Of a stretch of 64,000 nucleotides of DNA, positions 7,472 to 16,458 are shown in pieces. The notes under the pieces were generated by a model. It saw only the letters and a program-made list of their open reading frames with translations. It ran no database searches and was not told the DNA's origin. Both the position numbers and the translations under genes were made by a program. Source of the DNA: Streptomyces albireticuli (GTDB lineage: Bacteria > Actinomycetota > Actinomycetes > Streptomycetales > Streptomycetaceae). The stretch's first letter is position 1; each line of letters begins with the position of its first letter. The DNA is taken from NCBI RefSeq assembly GCF_021228125.1, contig NZ_JAJQQS010000003.1:1-64000 (forward strand), written 5' to 3'.

Positions 7472-8602
7472 TTGTCTTTCCCGTCCACCTCTTTCCTGTC
7501 TCACCCCACCGCCTCCACCCCGCCGCACCCCCTCGCCGCCTACGGCTGGGACGCCGACTGGGCCGCCGCGTTCGCCCCGCACGCCGCGCGGGGCCTCACG
7601 CCCGGCCGGGTCGTCCGCGTCGACCGGGGCCGCTGTGACCTCGTCGTCCCGGACGGCGACACCGTACGGACCGTCCACGCCGACACCGGGCTCGTCACCA
7701 CGGGCGACCCGCAGCGCATCATGTGCACCGGCGACTGGGCGGCCACCGACCTCGCCCAGGGCTTCGTCCGGACGCTGCTCCCGCGCCGCACGGCCTTCGT
7801 GCGGTCCACCTCCTCCAAGCGGTCCGAGGCCCAGATCCTCGCGGCCAACGTGACACACGCCGTCATCGCCGTCTCGCTCGCCGTCGAGCTGGACCTCGGC
7901 CGGGTCGAGCGCTTCCTCACCCTCGCCTGGGAGAGCGGCGCCACGCCCCTGGTGGTCCTCACCAAGGCCGACCTGGTGGACGACCCCGTGGTGCTCGGGC
8001 ACCTCCTCGACGACACCGCCGTGGTGGCGCCGGGCGCCCAGGTCCTCGCCGTCAGCTCGGCGACCGGCGAAGGGGTCGACGTCCTCGCCGCCGCGCTCGC
8101 CGGCGGCACCGCCGTGATCCTGGGCCAGTCCGGCGCCGGGAAGTCCACCCTCGCCAACGCCGTCGTCGGCGTGGACGTCCAGGACGTCCACGCCACCCGG
8201 GACAGCGACGGCAAGGGCCGCCACACCACCACCACGCGCAATCTGCTGACGATGCCCGGCGGGGGCGTGCTGATCGACACGCCGGGCCTGCGCGGAGTGG
8301 GCCTCTGGGACGCCGACGGCGGCGTCGCCCGCACCTTCGCGGAGATCGACGAGCTGGCGCGGGGGTGCCGCTTCCACGACTGCGCCCACACCGGCGAGCC
8401 CGGCTGCGCGGTCCTCGCCGCGCTCGACTCCGGCGACCTGCCGGAGCGCCGCCTCGACAGCTACCGCAAGCTGATCCGCGAGAACGAGTGGATCGCCGCG
8501 CGCACCGACGCCCGCCTGCGCGCCGAGATCCGCCGCGACTGGAAGCGGAAGCAGGCCGTCGGCCGCCACATGGCGGAGCGCAAGAGGGGAGGCGCCCGCT
8601 AG
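7472..8602 (+). CDS. rsgA: Ribosome small-subunit-dependent GTPase A
   Basis: A 376-residue circularly permuted GTPase that checks maturation of the 30S subunit. An OB-fold (RVVRVDRGRCDLVVPDG) precedes the permuted G domain: TKAD (G4) comes before GQSGAGKSTL (G1), TTTT switch and DTPGLRGVG (G3). The C-terminal zinc knuckle is CRFHDCAHTGEPGCAV. The TTG at 7472 (MSFPSTSFL) is chosen because GAAGGG lies six bases upstream and it gives the usual family N-terminus; no ATG or GTG start fits better. Monocistronic or co-transcribed with the small ORF before it. Confidence 0.93.
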   Translation: MSFPSTSFLSHPTASTPPHPLAAYGWDADWAAAFAPHAARGLTPGRVVRVDRGRCDLVVPDGDTVRTVHADTGLVTTGDPQRIMCTGDWAATDLAQGFVRTLLPRRTAFVRSTSSKRSEAQILAANVTHAVIAVSLAVELDLGRVERFLTLAWESGATPLVVLTKADLVDDPVVLGHLLDDTAVVAPGAQVLAVSSATGEGVDVLAAALAGGTAVILGQSGAGKSTLANAVVGVDVQDVHATRDSDGKGRHTTTTRNLLTMPGGGVLIDTPGLRGVGLWDADGGVARTFAEIDELARGCRFHDCAHTGEPGCAVLAALDSGDLPERRLDSYRKLIRENEWIAARTDARLRAEIRRDWKRKQAVGRHMAERKRGGAR

Positions 8603-8717
8603 CCGACGCGCGCCCCGGCAGGGCGCACCGCGCCGCTCGGTACGGCCTTCACCTCAGGTGAGGGCCATGTCCGATTTCCGCTAGTCGCCGGTCCGTGCGT
8701 ACCGCAGACTGGGACAC

Positions 8718-10211
8718 ATGACGGACACCACGGCACAGCCCCGGGAGGATTCCCGCTACGAGGCGGTCAGCAGCCGGGACGCGCGATTCGACGGAGAATT
8801 CTTCTTCGCGGTGGCGACCACCGGCATCTACTGCCGGCCCAGCTGCCCGGCGGTCACCCCGAAGCGAGCCAACGTCCGCTTCTACCCCTCGGCCGCCGCC
8901 GCCCAGGGCGCGGGCTTCCGCGCCTGCCGCCGGTGCCGCCCCGACACCGCCCCCGGATCCGCCGACTGGAATGTCCGCGCCGACCTCGTAGGCCGCGCCA
9001 TGCGGCTCATCGGCGACGGCGTCGTCGACCGCGAGGGCGTCGCCGGGCTCGCCGCCCGGCTCGGCTACAGCGCCCGCCAGGTCCACCGCCAGCTCACCCA
9101 GGAGCTCGGCGCCGGGCCCGTCGCCCTCGCCCGGGCCCAGCGCGCCCACACCGCCCGGGTCCTCCTCCAGACCACCGCGCTGCCCGTCACCGAGCTCGCC
9201 TTCGCGTCCGGCTTCGCCAGCGTCCGGCAGTTCAACGACACCATCCGGACCGTCTACGCCCGCACCCCCAGCGCCCTCCGCGCCGAGGCGGCGGCGAGTC
9301 GGAGCGGGCCCCGGCCCACCGCCGGCGCGCCCACCGGCGTCCCCCTGCGGCTCGCCCACCGCGGACCCTACGCCGCCCGGGAGATCTTCGACTTCCTGGA
9401 GCGCCGGGCCGTCCCCGGCGTCGAGGAGATGACGGGCGCGCCCGGCGCCCGCCGCTACCGGCGCACCCTCCGCCTCCCCTACGGCACCGGGATCACCGAG
9501 GTGCGCGAACCCGCCCCGGGCGGCCGCGACCGCTGGCTCGACTGCCGGCTGCACCTGACCGACCTGCGCGACCTCGCGACGGCCGTCCAGCGGACCCGCC
9601 GCCTCTTCGACCTCGACGCCGACCCCTACGCCGTCGCCGACCGGCTCGGCACCGACCCCCGCCTCGGCCCCCTCGTCGCCGCCCGGCCGGGCCTGCGCTC
9701 CCCGGGCGCGGCGGACGGCGACGAGCTCGCCGTCCGGGCCGTGCTGGGCCAGCAGGTGACCGTCGCGGCCGCCGTCCGGCTCACGGGCGCGCTCGTCGCC
9801 GCGTACGGCAAGCCCCTCACCACGCCCGACGGCACCCTCACCCATCTCTTCCCCGACCCCGGCACCCTGGCCGGCGCCGCGCTCGACGAGCTCGGCATGC
9901 CCGAGTCCCGCCGCCGGGCCCTGCGCGCGCTCGCCACGGCCCTCGCCGACGGGACCGTCCGGCTCGACCCCGGCGTCGACCGCGAGGACACCGAGCGCGG
10001 GCTCCTCGCCCTGCCCGGCACCGGCCCCTGGACGGCCGGCTACATCCGCATGCGGGCCCTCGGCGACCCCGACGTCTTCCTGCCGGGCGACGCCGGCGCA
10101 CGGCACGGACTCGCCGCCCTCGGCGTGCCCCCGGGTGCCGCCGAGGACTGGCGCCCCTGGCGCTCGTACGCCCTGCACCACCTCTGGAACCACGCCGCGA
10201 AGGACAACTGA
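8718..10211 (+). CDS. alkA: Ada/AlkA fusion: DNA-3-methyladenine glycosylase 2 with Ada sensor
   Basis: A 497-residue fusion for the adaptive response to DNA alkylation. Residues 1-80 are the Ada zinc domain with cysteines 39, 43, 70 and 73 (YCRPSC ... CRRC), one of which takes methyl groups from phosphotriesters. Residues about 88-180 are an AraC-type helix-turn-helix (GVAGLAARLGYSARQVHRQL, ELAFASGFASVRQFN). The rest is an AlkA N-domain and HhH-GPD glycosylase with LPGTGPWTAGYIRMRALGD and the catalytic aspartate in FLPGDAG. It excises alkylated bases and probably activates its own operon. ogt follows after 2 bases. Confidence 0.93.
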   Translation: MTDTTAQPREDSRYEAVSSRDARFDGEFFFAVATTGIYCRPSCPAVTPKRANVRFYPSAAAAQGAGFRACRRCRPDTAPGSADWNVRADLVGRAMRLIGDGVVDREGVAGLAARLGYSARQVHRQLTQELGAGPVALARAQRAHTARVLLQTTALPVTELAFASGFASVRQFNDTIRTVYARTPSALRAEAAASRSGPRPTAGAPTGVPLRLAHRGPYAAREIFDFLERRAVPGVEEMTGAPGARRYRRTLRLPYGTGITEVREPAPGGRDRWLDCRLHLTDLRDLATAVQRTRRLFDLDADPYAVADRLGTDPRLGPLVAARPGLRSPGAADGDELAVRAVLGQQVTVAAAVRLTGALVAAYGKPLTTPDGTLTHLFPDPGTLAGAALDELGMPESRRRALRALATALADGTVRLDPGVDREDTERGLLALPGTGPWTAGYIRMRALGDPDVFLPGDAGARHGLAALGVPPGAAEDWRPWRSYALHHLWNHAAKDN

Positions 10212-10213
10212 CC

Positions 10214-10720
10214 ATGCTCTACACCGAGATCGAAAGCCCGCTCGGCCCGCTCCTCCTCACCGGCCGGCCCTCCGGCACCGCGCCCGGCGGCACCGCCGTC
10301 TGCTCGCTGACGGTGCCCGGCCAGAAGAACGCCCCCGCCATCGGCGCCGACTGGCGGCGCGACCCCGGTGCCTTCGCCGAGGTCGAACGGCAGCTCCGGG
10401 CGTACTTCGCGGGGGAGTCCGAGGGCTTCGCCCTGGAATTCGCCGTCCAGGGGACGGAGTTCCGCCGCAAGGTGTGGGAGGCGCTCGACGGCGTGCCCTA
10501 CGGCGCCACCACGAGCTACGGCGAGCTGGCCGCCCGCGTCGGCGCCTCGCGCGCCGCGGTGCGGGCCGTGGGCGGCGCGGTGGGCGCGAACCCGCTGCTC
10601 GTGCTGCGCCCCTGCCACCGGGTGATCGGGGCGGACGGGTCGCTGACGGGGTATGCGGGTGGGCTGGAGCGGAAGCGGCTTCTGCTGGGGCTGGAGGGTG
10701 CGGGGCCGGGGGCGGCCTGA
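10214..10720 (+). CDS. ogt: Methylated-DNA-protein-cysteine methyltransferase
   Basis: A 168-residue suicide repair protein that removes the methyl group from O6-methylguanine. The C-terminal domain has the helix-turn-helix YGATTSYGELAARVG and the active-site PCHRV followed by GYAGGLERKRLLLGLE. It starts two bases after the alkA stop, so the two repair genes are translationally linked. Intact length for the family. Confidence 0.95.
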   Translation: MLYTEIESPLGPLLLTGRPSGTAPGGTAVCSLTVPGQKNAPAIGADWRRDPGAFAEVERQLRAYFAGESEGFALEFAVQGTEFRRKVWEALDGVPYGATTSYGELAARVGASRAAVRAVGGAVGANPLLVLRPCHRVIGADGSLTGYAGGLERKRLLLGLEGAGPGAA

Positions 10721-10756
10721 GTGTGCGGGGTGGCGCTCCGGGTGCCGCTGCGCGGG

Positions 10757-10915
10757 GCCTTTTCCGCTACCCGCCCCTTCCCGAATGTCCTCAAGCGCCG
10801 GACGGGCTGAAAACCGGCCCGTCGGGGGGCCCGGCGGCGAAGCCCCCGCCCGCGGCGGAGCCGCACATCGGACGCAGCGGGAAGGGGCGGGTAGGGGCGG
10901 GTAGGGGACAAAGCT
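10757..10915. repeat. Dispersed palindromic intergenic repeat, copy 3
   Basis: CTACCCGCCCCTTCCCGAA leads into the GTCCTCAAGCGCCGGACGGG core, then the block ends with GGAAGGGGCGGGTAGGGG; an 11-base piece (GGGGCGGGTAG) is duplicated at the right end. It separates the convergent ogt and DUF456 genes. One half of the palindrome has been replaced by a different GC-rich stretch compared with copy 1. Confidence 0.7.
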
Positions 10916-10922
10916 CCGGCCC

Positions 10923-11414
10923 TCACCCCCCGCTCACCCCCACCACCGTCCCCACCCACGCCCCCACCACCAACAGACACGCGAACAACGACACCAGCAC
11001 GCTCGTCCCCAACGCCCGCATCACGTTCCGCATGGACGCCCACGCCTCCCCGTGCCCGCCCAGCCGCCGCCGTTCCACCCCGTAGAGCCCCGCCATGAAG
11101 CCCAGGGCGGCGCCCAGCAGCGGCACCACGAAGAACCCGGCGATCCCGGCCGATCCGGCCACCAGGAAGGCGCGGCGGGTGACGCCCGCGACCTTGATCC
11201 GGCGGGGTGGCAGCAGCCAGACCACGGCCTGCGCCAGCAGCAGCACTCCCGTGGCCCCGGCCAGCACGGCCCAGGCCGTGGCCGAACGCTCGGTCATCGA
11301 CCACCACAGCGTCCCGGCCCAGACGATGGGCGGCCCCGGCACGCCCGGGATCACGACGCCGTACAGGCCGAGCAGCATCACCAGGCCGACAAGGACCAGC
11401 TGCCACGTCCCCAT
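10923..11414 (-). CDS. DUF456 family membrane protein
   Basis: A 163-residue integral membrane protein with about four hydrophobic segments: WQLVLVGLVMLLGLYGVVIPGVPGP, AWAVLAGATGVLLLAQAVVWLL, FLVAGSAGIAGFFVVPLLGAALGFMAG and TSVLVSLFACLLVVGAWVGTVV. The first GxxIPGxPGP block is characteristic of DUF456. The ATG at 11414 (MGTWQLVLVG) is preferred over a longer form reaching 11486 because it places the first helix at the N-terminus as in the family. Function unknown. Confidence 0.86.
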   Translation of the reverse strand: MGTWQLVLVGLVMLLGLYGVVIPGVPGPPIVWAGTLWWSMTERSATAWAVLAGATGVLLLAQAVVWLLPPRRIKVAGVTRRAFLVAGSAGIAGFFVVPLLGAALGFMAGLYGVERRRLGGHGEAWASMRNVMRALGTSVLVSLFACLLVVGAWVGTVVGVSGG

Positions 11415-11500
11415 GGACCCAGGTTGCCGGAAGCGCGGCGGCTCCGCTTCCGGACGGTCCCGGCCGTCCGGCCGGAAGTCTCCCACCCGCGGTGGGCGGC

Positions 11501-12262
11501 TCAGGGGCCGGCGGTCCAGCCCCGCTCGGCCGCGTGCCAGCCCAGCTGGAGGCGGGTGGTCACGCCTGCCAGCTCCATCAGGCGTTTGACGCGCCGCTGC
11601 ACCGTCCGCAGCCCCAGTCCGAGCTGCTTGGCGACGCTCGTGTCCGTCAGGCCGGCCAGCAGCAGCGAGAGGACCTCCAGGTCGAGGGCGTCCGGGCCCT
11701 CGGGCGCCGTGGCGCGGGCCCGCAGGGGGAGGGCGTCGTGCCAGACGTCCTCGAACAGGTCCACCAGGGACGCCAGCAGCACCCCGGGGTGCACGAGCAG
11801 GGCGGTCGGCTCGGCCGGTTCGCCGCCGCGCGGGGTCAGCGGTACGAGCGCGATCGCGCGGTCGGCGACGACGAGCTCGGCGGGCACCCGGTCCACGACC
11901 CGCACCCGGGCGGACGTACCGGCTCCGGGCGACCTTACGGGCGCCTCCGCAGCCCCCGTGCGCCTCGGCTGTCGCGGCAGCCCGGGGAGCCCGGGCAGCC
12001 CCAGAAGTCCGGTAACGGCCGCGCGTTCGACAACAGCCCTATGGGGTACGTCTTCGAGCGTGTCCGCCGCCGCGGACCCGGGTCTGTCGGCCAGCAGCAC
12101 ACACACCTCTTCGGTGGCTCCGCGCCGCATTCTGATCAGGTGTTCGGCAACAGCGGACGCGCCGTTCACCAGTTCCACCGCACTCTGCGCGGAAGGCCTT
12201 TCGGGCCTCCGCTCACGCGGTACTGTCTCCCGGACGGCGTCCAGACCTATGGCACTGAGCAC
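11501..12262 (-). CDS. LuxR-type helix-turn-helix regulator
   Basis: A 253-residue regulator. The C-terminus (LDLEVLSLLLAGLTDTSVAKQLGLGLRTVQRRVKRLMELAGV) is a LuxR-like helix-turn-helix of the TrmB-associated or orphan regulator type common in Streptomyces; the N-terminal 180 residues resemble a phospholipase-D-like or unknown sensor and carry a collagen-like GLLGLPGLPGLP stretch. The GTG start at 12262 has GGGGAGGG seven bases upstream. It is divergent from the large PP2C-like gene, with a 103-base gap that contains the palindrome CCACAGTGTGG at 12344-12354. Confidence 0.8.
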   Translation of the reverse strand: MLSAIGLDAVRETVPRERRPERPSAQSAVELVNGASAVAEHLIRMRRGATEEVCVLLADRPGSAAADTLEDVPHRAVVERAAVTGLLGLPGLPGLPRQPRRTGAAEAPVRSPGAGTSARVRVVDRVPAELVVADRAIALVPLTPRGGEPAEPTALLVHPGVLLASLVDLFEDVWHDALPLRARATAPEGPDALDLEVLSLLLAGLTDTSVAKQLGLGLRTVQRRVKRLMELAGVTTRLQLGWHAAERGWTAGP

Positions 12263-12365
12263 GCGACATCCCTCCCCACAAGCGCGTTCCGACTCGGGTC
12301 ATCATCCCCGGGGGACGTCCGCCGCGCACTCTTCCCGTATCGGCCACAGTGTGGACAATAAGGGC

Positions 12366-15300
12366 ATGAGTCATCAGGGGGACCCGCGCACCGGTCAAGA
12401 GGACGCCTGGTGGGGCGAGTTGTACGACAAAAATGCACCCGACACCGGATCCGCCGGCAAGGAAGACAGCCTCGACGAACGCTTCACCTCCGCGTCCGCG
12501 GTGGTCGCGGCGGAACCGAGGTTCGTGAAGTCCAAGGCGAAGGCGGCGCCCAGGCCGGACCGCCCGGCACCGCCGCAGGCGGGCGGCCTGCCGTCCCTGC
12601 CGAAGAACTACGGCAGGCCGCCCGGCCGGGGACGGCCGGGCCCCGCCGACCCCGGTCTGCCGCCACCGCCCGATCCGGGGCGGCCCCGGCTGCCCTCGCC
12701 CACGGCCTCGGAGCGGATCGTGGGCGACGCGCCCCCTGATCCGAGGGCACCGCAGGTCCCGCCGCCGCGGGTGCCCGGTCCACCGGGCGCCCCCGGCCGG
12801 CCCGCCCGGCCCGACCTGACGGTGCCCATCCGGCAGCAGGTCCGGAAGCAGAACGGGCGGGACGCCGGCCGGTCGAGCGGCGCGCAGGCGGAGAAGCCGC
12901 TGAAGCCGGTCCGCCATCCGAAGCCGCCGAAGGCGTCGAAGCCCCCGGGCTCCCGCCGGACGACCGTGCCGGAACAGCCCACCGAACGCGCGCCGTCCCC
13001 GCCCCCCTCGTCCCAGCCCCCGCCCCCCTCGCAGCAGCCGTCGCCCCCGTCCCGGGAGCGGCCCCCGCGCTCCCGCCCCGTGACCGGTTCCTGGCCCCTG
13101 CGGACCGGCCCCGTACCACCCATCCGGCCGCCGGCGCCGAGGCCGCCGCGCCGGACGAACCGTCCGGCGGAGCCCGCCTCACCCACATGGCCGGACCAGC
13201 CCGCCGGACTCACGGAACCGCCCCGGCCGCCGTCCCCCGGCCCCGGGCGCCCCGCACCGGAGACCTCCTCGTCCCTCTGGCCGAACGGGCGGGCGGGCGC
13301 CGCGCCGCCCGGCGGCACGGGACCCGAGCCGCCGTCCTCCCTCCGGCCGGACCCGGCGGCGGACCGGCCGCCCGGCCCCGCCGGAGACTCCACCGGGCCC
13401 GAGCTCTCCCCACCGCGCACCTGGCCGGACCGGCGGCCGGAGCCCGGCCCGCCGCCGCAGCGCTCCGGGCCGGCCCCGTCGTCGTGGTGGGAGAACCCGC
13501 CGCTCGCCGCCCCCGAGCCCGCCCCGCGCTCCTCCCTCTGGCCGGACGAGCCGCTCGACGGCGCGCCACCGGAGCCACCCGGGCCGCCCGTGCCGGGTAC
13601 GGGCGCGGACCCGTCGTCGCCCTTCCGGCCGGACGCGCCGGCCGCCGGCACCCCGCCGCCGCACGGCAGCCGGAAGGCGCCCAGGCCACCCGACGCGGAC
13701 CTGATGCCGGAACCCCGTTCGTCCCTCTGGTCGGATCAGCCCGTCGACACGATGCGGCAACCGGGCGGCGCGAGGCCGGAGGAGGTCGCGCCGGGTCCGG
13801 TGCCGGAGGAGGACCTTTCGGTTCCTGGGGCCCGTGCGCCCGGCCGGCCGGACCGGCCTGCTGACACGACCGGGCTGCCGGACGCCGTGCGCCCGGGGCA
13901 GGGGGCGGCGACCGGGGCCTCCCTGTGGCCGGACCAGCCGACCGGCACCCCGGTGCCGGAGGAGGGTCTGCCGGTCTCCGGGTCCGGCGCGTCCGGATGG
14001 CCGGATCAGCCGGACGGGACGCCGGAGGCGTCGTATCCCGCGCGACCGCCCCGGCAGGGCGGAGCGTCCGGAGCCTCCCCATGGCCCGGTCAGGCGGTCG
14101 ATGCCATGGCGCCGGAGGACGGGCTGCCGGCTCCCGGCTCCGATGCGTCCGGCTGGTCGGATCGGTCGGCCGAGCGGGCAGGGGCGTCGAATCCCGCGGG
14201 CCCTGGGCAAGGCGGGGCGTCCGGAGCCGCCTTGTGGCCGGATCAGCCGGTCGGCACCCCGGTGCCGGAGGACGGGCTGTCGGCTTCGGGGGCGCCCCTC
14301 TGGTCGGATCAGCCCGTCGAGTCGACGGAGCCGTCGAGTCCCGCGCGGTCCGGGCAGGGTGTGGCGTCCGAGCCTGCCCCGTGGCCCGACCAGCCCGCGG
14401 GCACGGCGCTGCCACCGGGCGGTGCGTCGGCGGAGGAGAGCGCCCCGGGCCCGGTGCCCGCGCCGCGGTCGCCCCGCCGGTCCTCCCGGCCGGACGAGCC
14501 CGTCCCGCCGGGACAGGGCCGGCGTCAGGGGTCCGGGCGGGCGAACGGCGGCCCCGGGCCGGAGCCCACGTCCGTCTTCTGGCCCGAACGGCCCGAACGG
14601 CCCGCCGCCCCTGCCTCCGCCGCGCCCGACCGTCGTCCGAGGGGTACGGGTACGGAACCGACGTCGGTCTTCTGGCCGGAGCAGCCGGGCGGCCCCGTAC
14701 AGCCCGTACAGCCCGAGCCGGTGCGGCCCGAGCCCGTGCCGGGGTCCTCCCGGCCGCCCCTCTGGCCGGAGCGGCGGCCCGGACGGCCCGACGGGGAGGT
14801 GTCCCGGGACGGCGGGCCCCGGCCGCCGGACGACGTGCCTCCCGCCTCGTCGACCGCCCTCGTGGAGCCGCCCCGGCCGTCCCCGCGGCCCGTGCGGCTG
14901 CCGGAGCCCCCGGCGGCCACCTGGCCGGGGAGGCCGGAGCAGCCGGGCGCGTGGCCCGGTGGCAGGGCGCCCCGGCGCCCGGAGGAGGCGCCCGAGGTCC
15001 TGCCCTCCGCACCGTCACCGTCCGCCGGCTGGCTCACCCCCGCCGTGCCCGCCGACGGCCCCGTGGATCCCGCCCGGCAGCCCTCCCGGGCCGCCGAGTT
15101 CGTCGGCGAGGGACCGCCGACCTACGACGCGGAGCCGACCGCCTGGGCCGTCGCCGACCCGGACCGGCTGGGCGACCTCGTGCCGGACACGGTCCTGGAC
15201 GGGGCGCGGTACGGCTCGGTGACGCTACGGGCGCTGTCGCTGCGCGGCGACTCCGCCCGCTACCGCGGCGAGCCGCGGCGCGACGCCCTGCTGACGGCCC

Positions 15301-16046
15301 GCTTCGGGGAGGGTGACGGCGCCCTGCTGTTCGTCGCGATGGCGGGCGGCACCCGCGCCGGCGCGACCCACCGGGCGGCGCGGGACATCTGCGCCTGGCT
15401 CGGCGGGGCCGTGGGCCGCAGCCACGCCCGGCTGGCGGACGACATCCGCGGCGGCAGGCGCGGCGAGCTGAAGTCCGGCCTGCACCGGCTCACCGACCGT
15501 TCCTACGGCCGGCTGCGCGCCCGCGCCGCCGAGCTGGACCTGCGGCCCGAGGAGTACACCGCCGGCGTGCGCTGCCTGCTCCTGACCGCCGATCCGGCGT
15601 GCCGTACGCGCGTCTTCTTCGGCGTCGGCGCGGGCGGCCTGTTCCGGCTGCGCGAAGGCGCATGGCAGGACCTCGACCCGGATCCGGAGCCGAGCGCGGG
15701 CCTCGCCGACGATCCCCTCATCGGCTACGGGCCGGCGCCCGAGGACCGGATGACGGTGGACCTCGGCATCCCGACACCCGGCCTGGCGCCGGTCGTCGAG
15801 CCCCCGGCCGTCCCGGGCGAGCCGTTCCGCTTCCGGGCGTCCGCCGCCCGGCCCGGTGACACCCTGCTGCTGTGCAGCGCGGGCCTGGCGGAGCCGCTGC
15901 GGGGCGAACCCGAGCTGGGGGCCCGGCTGGCGAAGCGGTGGACGGACGGCGGGCCGCCGGGCCTGGCGGCCTTCCTCGGGGACGTCCAGCTACGGGTCAA
16001 GGGGTACGCCGACGACCGTACGGCGTGCGCTCTCTGGGAGGCATAG
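12366..16046 (+). CDS. PP2C-like protein with long repeat-rich disordered region
   Basis: A 1226-residue protein. Residues about 910-1226 are a PP2C-like domain (DRLGDLVPDTVLDGARYGSV ... ALLFVAMAGGTRAGATHRAARDICAWL ... GDTLLLCSAGLAEPLRG ... DDRTACALWEA), although the classical metal-binding DGMGG motif is replaced by AGGTRAG, so activity is doubtful. Residues about 40-905 are Pro/Gly/Arg-rich and presumably disordered, with roughly 20 imperfect copies of an S-(S)-L-W-P-D-Q-P motif at 30-45 residue spacing. A GACAAT box ends six bases before the ATG at 12366, suggesting a leaderless transcript. No signal peptide or membrane segment is seen. Function unknown; a scaffold binding partners through the tryptophan motifs is one reading. 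Confidence 0.82.
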   Translation: MSHQGDPRTGQEDAWWGELYDKNAPDTGSAGKEDSLDERFTSASAVVAAEPRFVKSKAKAAPRPDRPAPPQAGGLPSLPKNYGRPPGRGRPGPADPGLPPPPDPGRPRLPSPTASERIVGDAPPDPRAPQVPPPRVPGPPGAPGRPARPDLTVPIRQQVRKQNGRDAGRSSGAQAEKPLKPVRHPKPPKASKPPGSRRTTVPEQPTERAPSPPPSSQPPPPSQQPSPPSRERPPRSRPVTGSWPLRTGPVPPIRPPAPRPPRRTNRPAEPASPTWPDQPAGLTEPPRPPSPGPGRPAPETSSSLWPNGRAGAAPPGGTGPEPPSSLRPDPAADRPPGPAGDSTGPELSPPRTWPDRRPEPGPPPQRSGPAPSSWWENPPLAAPEPAPRSSLWPDEPLDGAPPEPPGPPVPGTGADPSSPFRPDAPAAGTPPPHGSRKAPRPPDADLMPEPRSSLWSDQPVDTMRQPGGARPEEVAPGPVPEEDLSVPGARAPGRPDRPADTTGLPDAVRPGQGAATGASLWPDQPTGTPVPEEGLPVSGSGASGWPDQPDGTPEASYPARPPRQGGASGASPWPGQAVDAMAPEDGLPAPGSDASGWSDRSAERAGASNPAGPGQGGASGAALWPDQPVGTPVPEDGLSASGAPLWSDQPVESTEPSSPARSGQGVASEPAPWPDQPAGTALPPGGASAEESAPGPVPAPRSPRRSSRPDEPVPPGQGRRQGSGRANGGPGPEPTSVFWPERPERPAAPASAAPDRRPRGTGTEPTSVFWPEQPGGPVQPVQPEPVRPEPVPGSSRPPLWPERRPGRPDGEVSRDGGPRPPDDVPPASSTALVEPPRPSPRPVRLPEPPAATWPGRPEQPGAWPGGRAPRRPEEAPEVLPSAPSPSAGWLTPAVPADGPVDPARQPSRAAEFVGEGPPTYDAEPTAWAVADPDRLGDLVPDTVLDGARYGSVTLRALSLRGDSARYRGEPRRDALLTARFGEGDGALLFVAMAGGTRAGATHRAARDICAWLGGAVGRSHARLADDIRGGRRGELKSGLHRLTDRSYGRLRARAAELDLRPEEYTAGVRCLLLTADPACRTRVFFGVGAGGLFRLREGAWQDLDPDPEPSAGLADDPLIGYGPAPEDRMTVDLGIPTPGLAPVVEPPAVPGEPFRFRASAARPGDTLLLCSAGLAEPLRGEPELGARLAKRWTDGGPPGLAAFLGDVQLRVKGYADDRTACALWEA

Positions 16047-16207
16047 CGGGCTCCTCCGAAGCGATGCCTCGGCTCGTGCCTCGAAGCATCCTCCCAGGGC
16101 GCCCCGGGGAGGACCGGCGGTCTCCCGGAGCACGTCCGGGAGCGACTTCCGCGAGGACCCGCCCCTGAGGGTCTCCCGGGGCAGGCCCTCGGGAACGCCG
16201 TCGGCGT

Positions 16208-16232
16208 GGCCCGCCGGACTCCCCGGCGGGCC
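16208..16232. terminator. GC hairpin downstream of PP2C-like gene
   Basis: GGCCCGCCGG and CCGGCGGGCC form a perfect 10-bp stem with a 5-base loop, 160 bases after the stop. No T-run follows, so it would be a factor-assisted or weak terminator. The rest of 16047-16458 holds no convincing gene. Confidence 0.45.
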
Positions 16233-16348
16233 ACCGGCGATCCGTCGTGAATCCCCGCGGAATGGGCCGCGCGAAACCTCACCCGCCCGACGCCATTGGC
16301 ATATTCGCCCCCTGCACAAGACGCGCCAGCATTCCAGTCATATCACCA

Positions 16349-16364
16349 TGTTGATGGGTCAACA
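16349..16364. promoter_or_regulatory. Palindrome TGTTGATGGGTCAACA
   Basis: Perfect 6-bp arms around TGGG, about 100 bases upstream of the ATPase start. Candidate operator in the promoter region of that gene. Confidence 0.4.
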
Positions 16365-16458
16365 GGCGTCGCCGACCGTGGGCCGGGGCATGCATTGGTG
16401 AGTGTGCGTGAGCGTGTTCGACGCCGGGGCGCCGGGGAGGGGTCGGGGGCAGGGAAGG

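Noticed and set aside
4268..8569. A 1433-codon open frame on the minus strand
   Set aside because: Only the C-terminal 425 codons are the GAF regulator; the rest is antisense to the YihY gene and rsgA and reflects GC-skewed codon use.
12900..15100. Possible CRISPR or satellite array in the PP2C-like gene
   Set aside because: Repeats are imperfect, in frame and protein-level only; there are no identical direct repeats with unique spacers.
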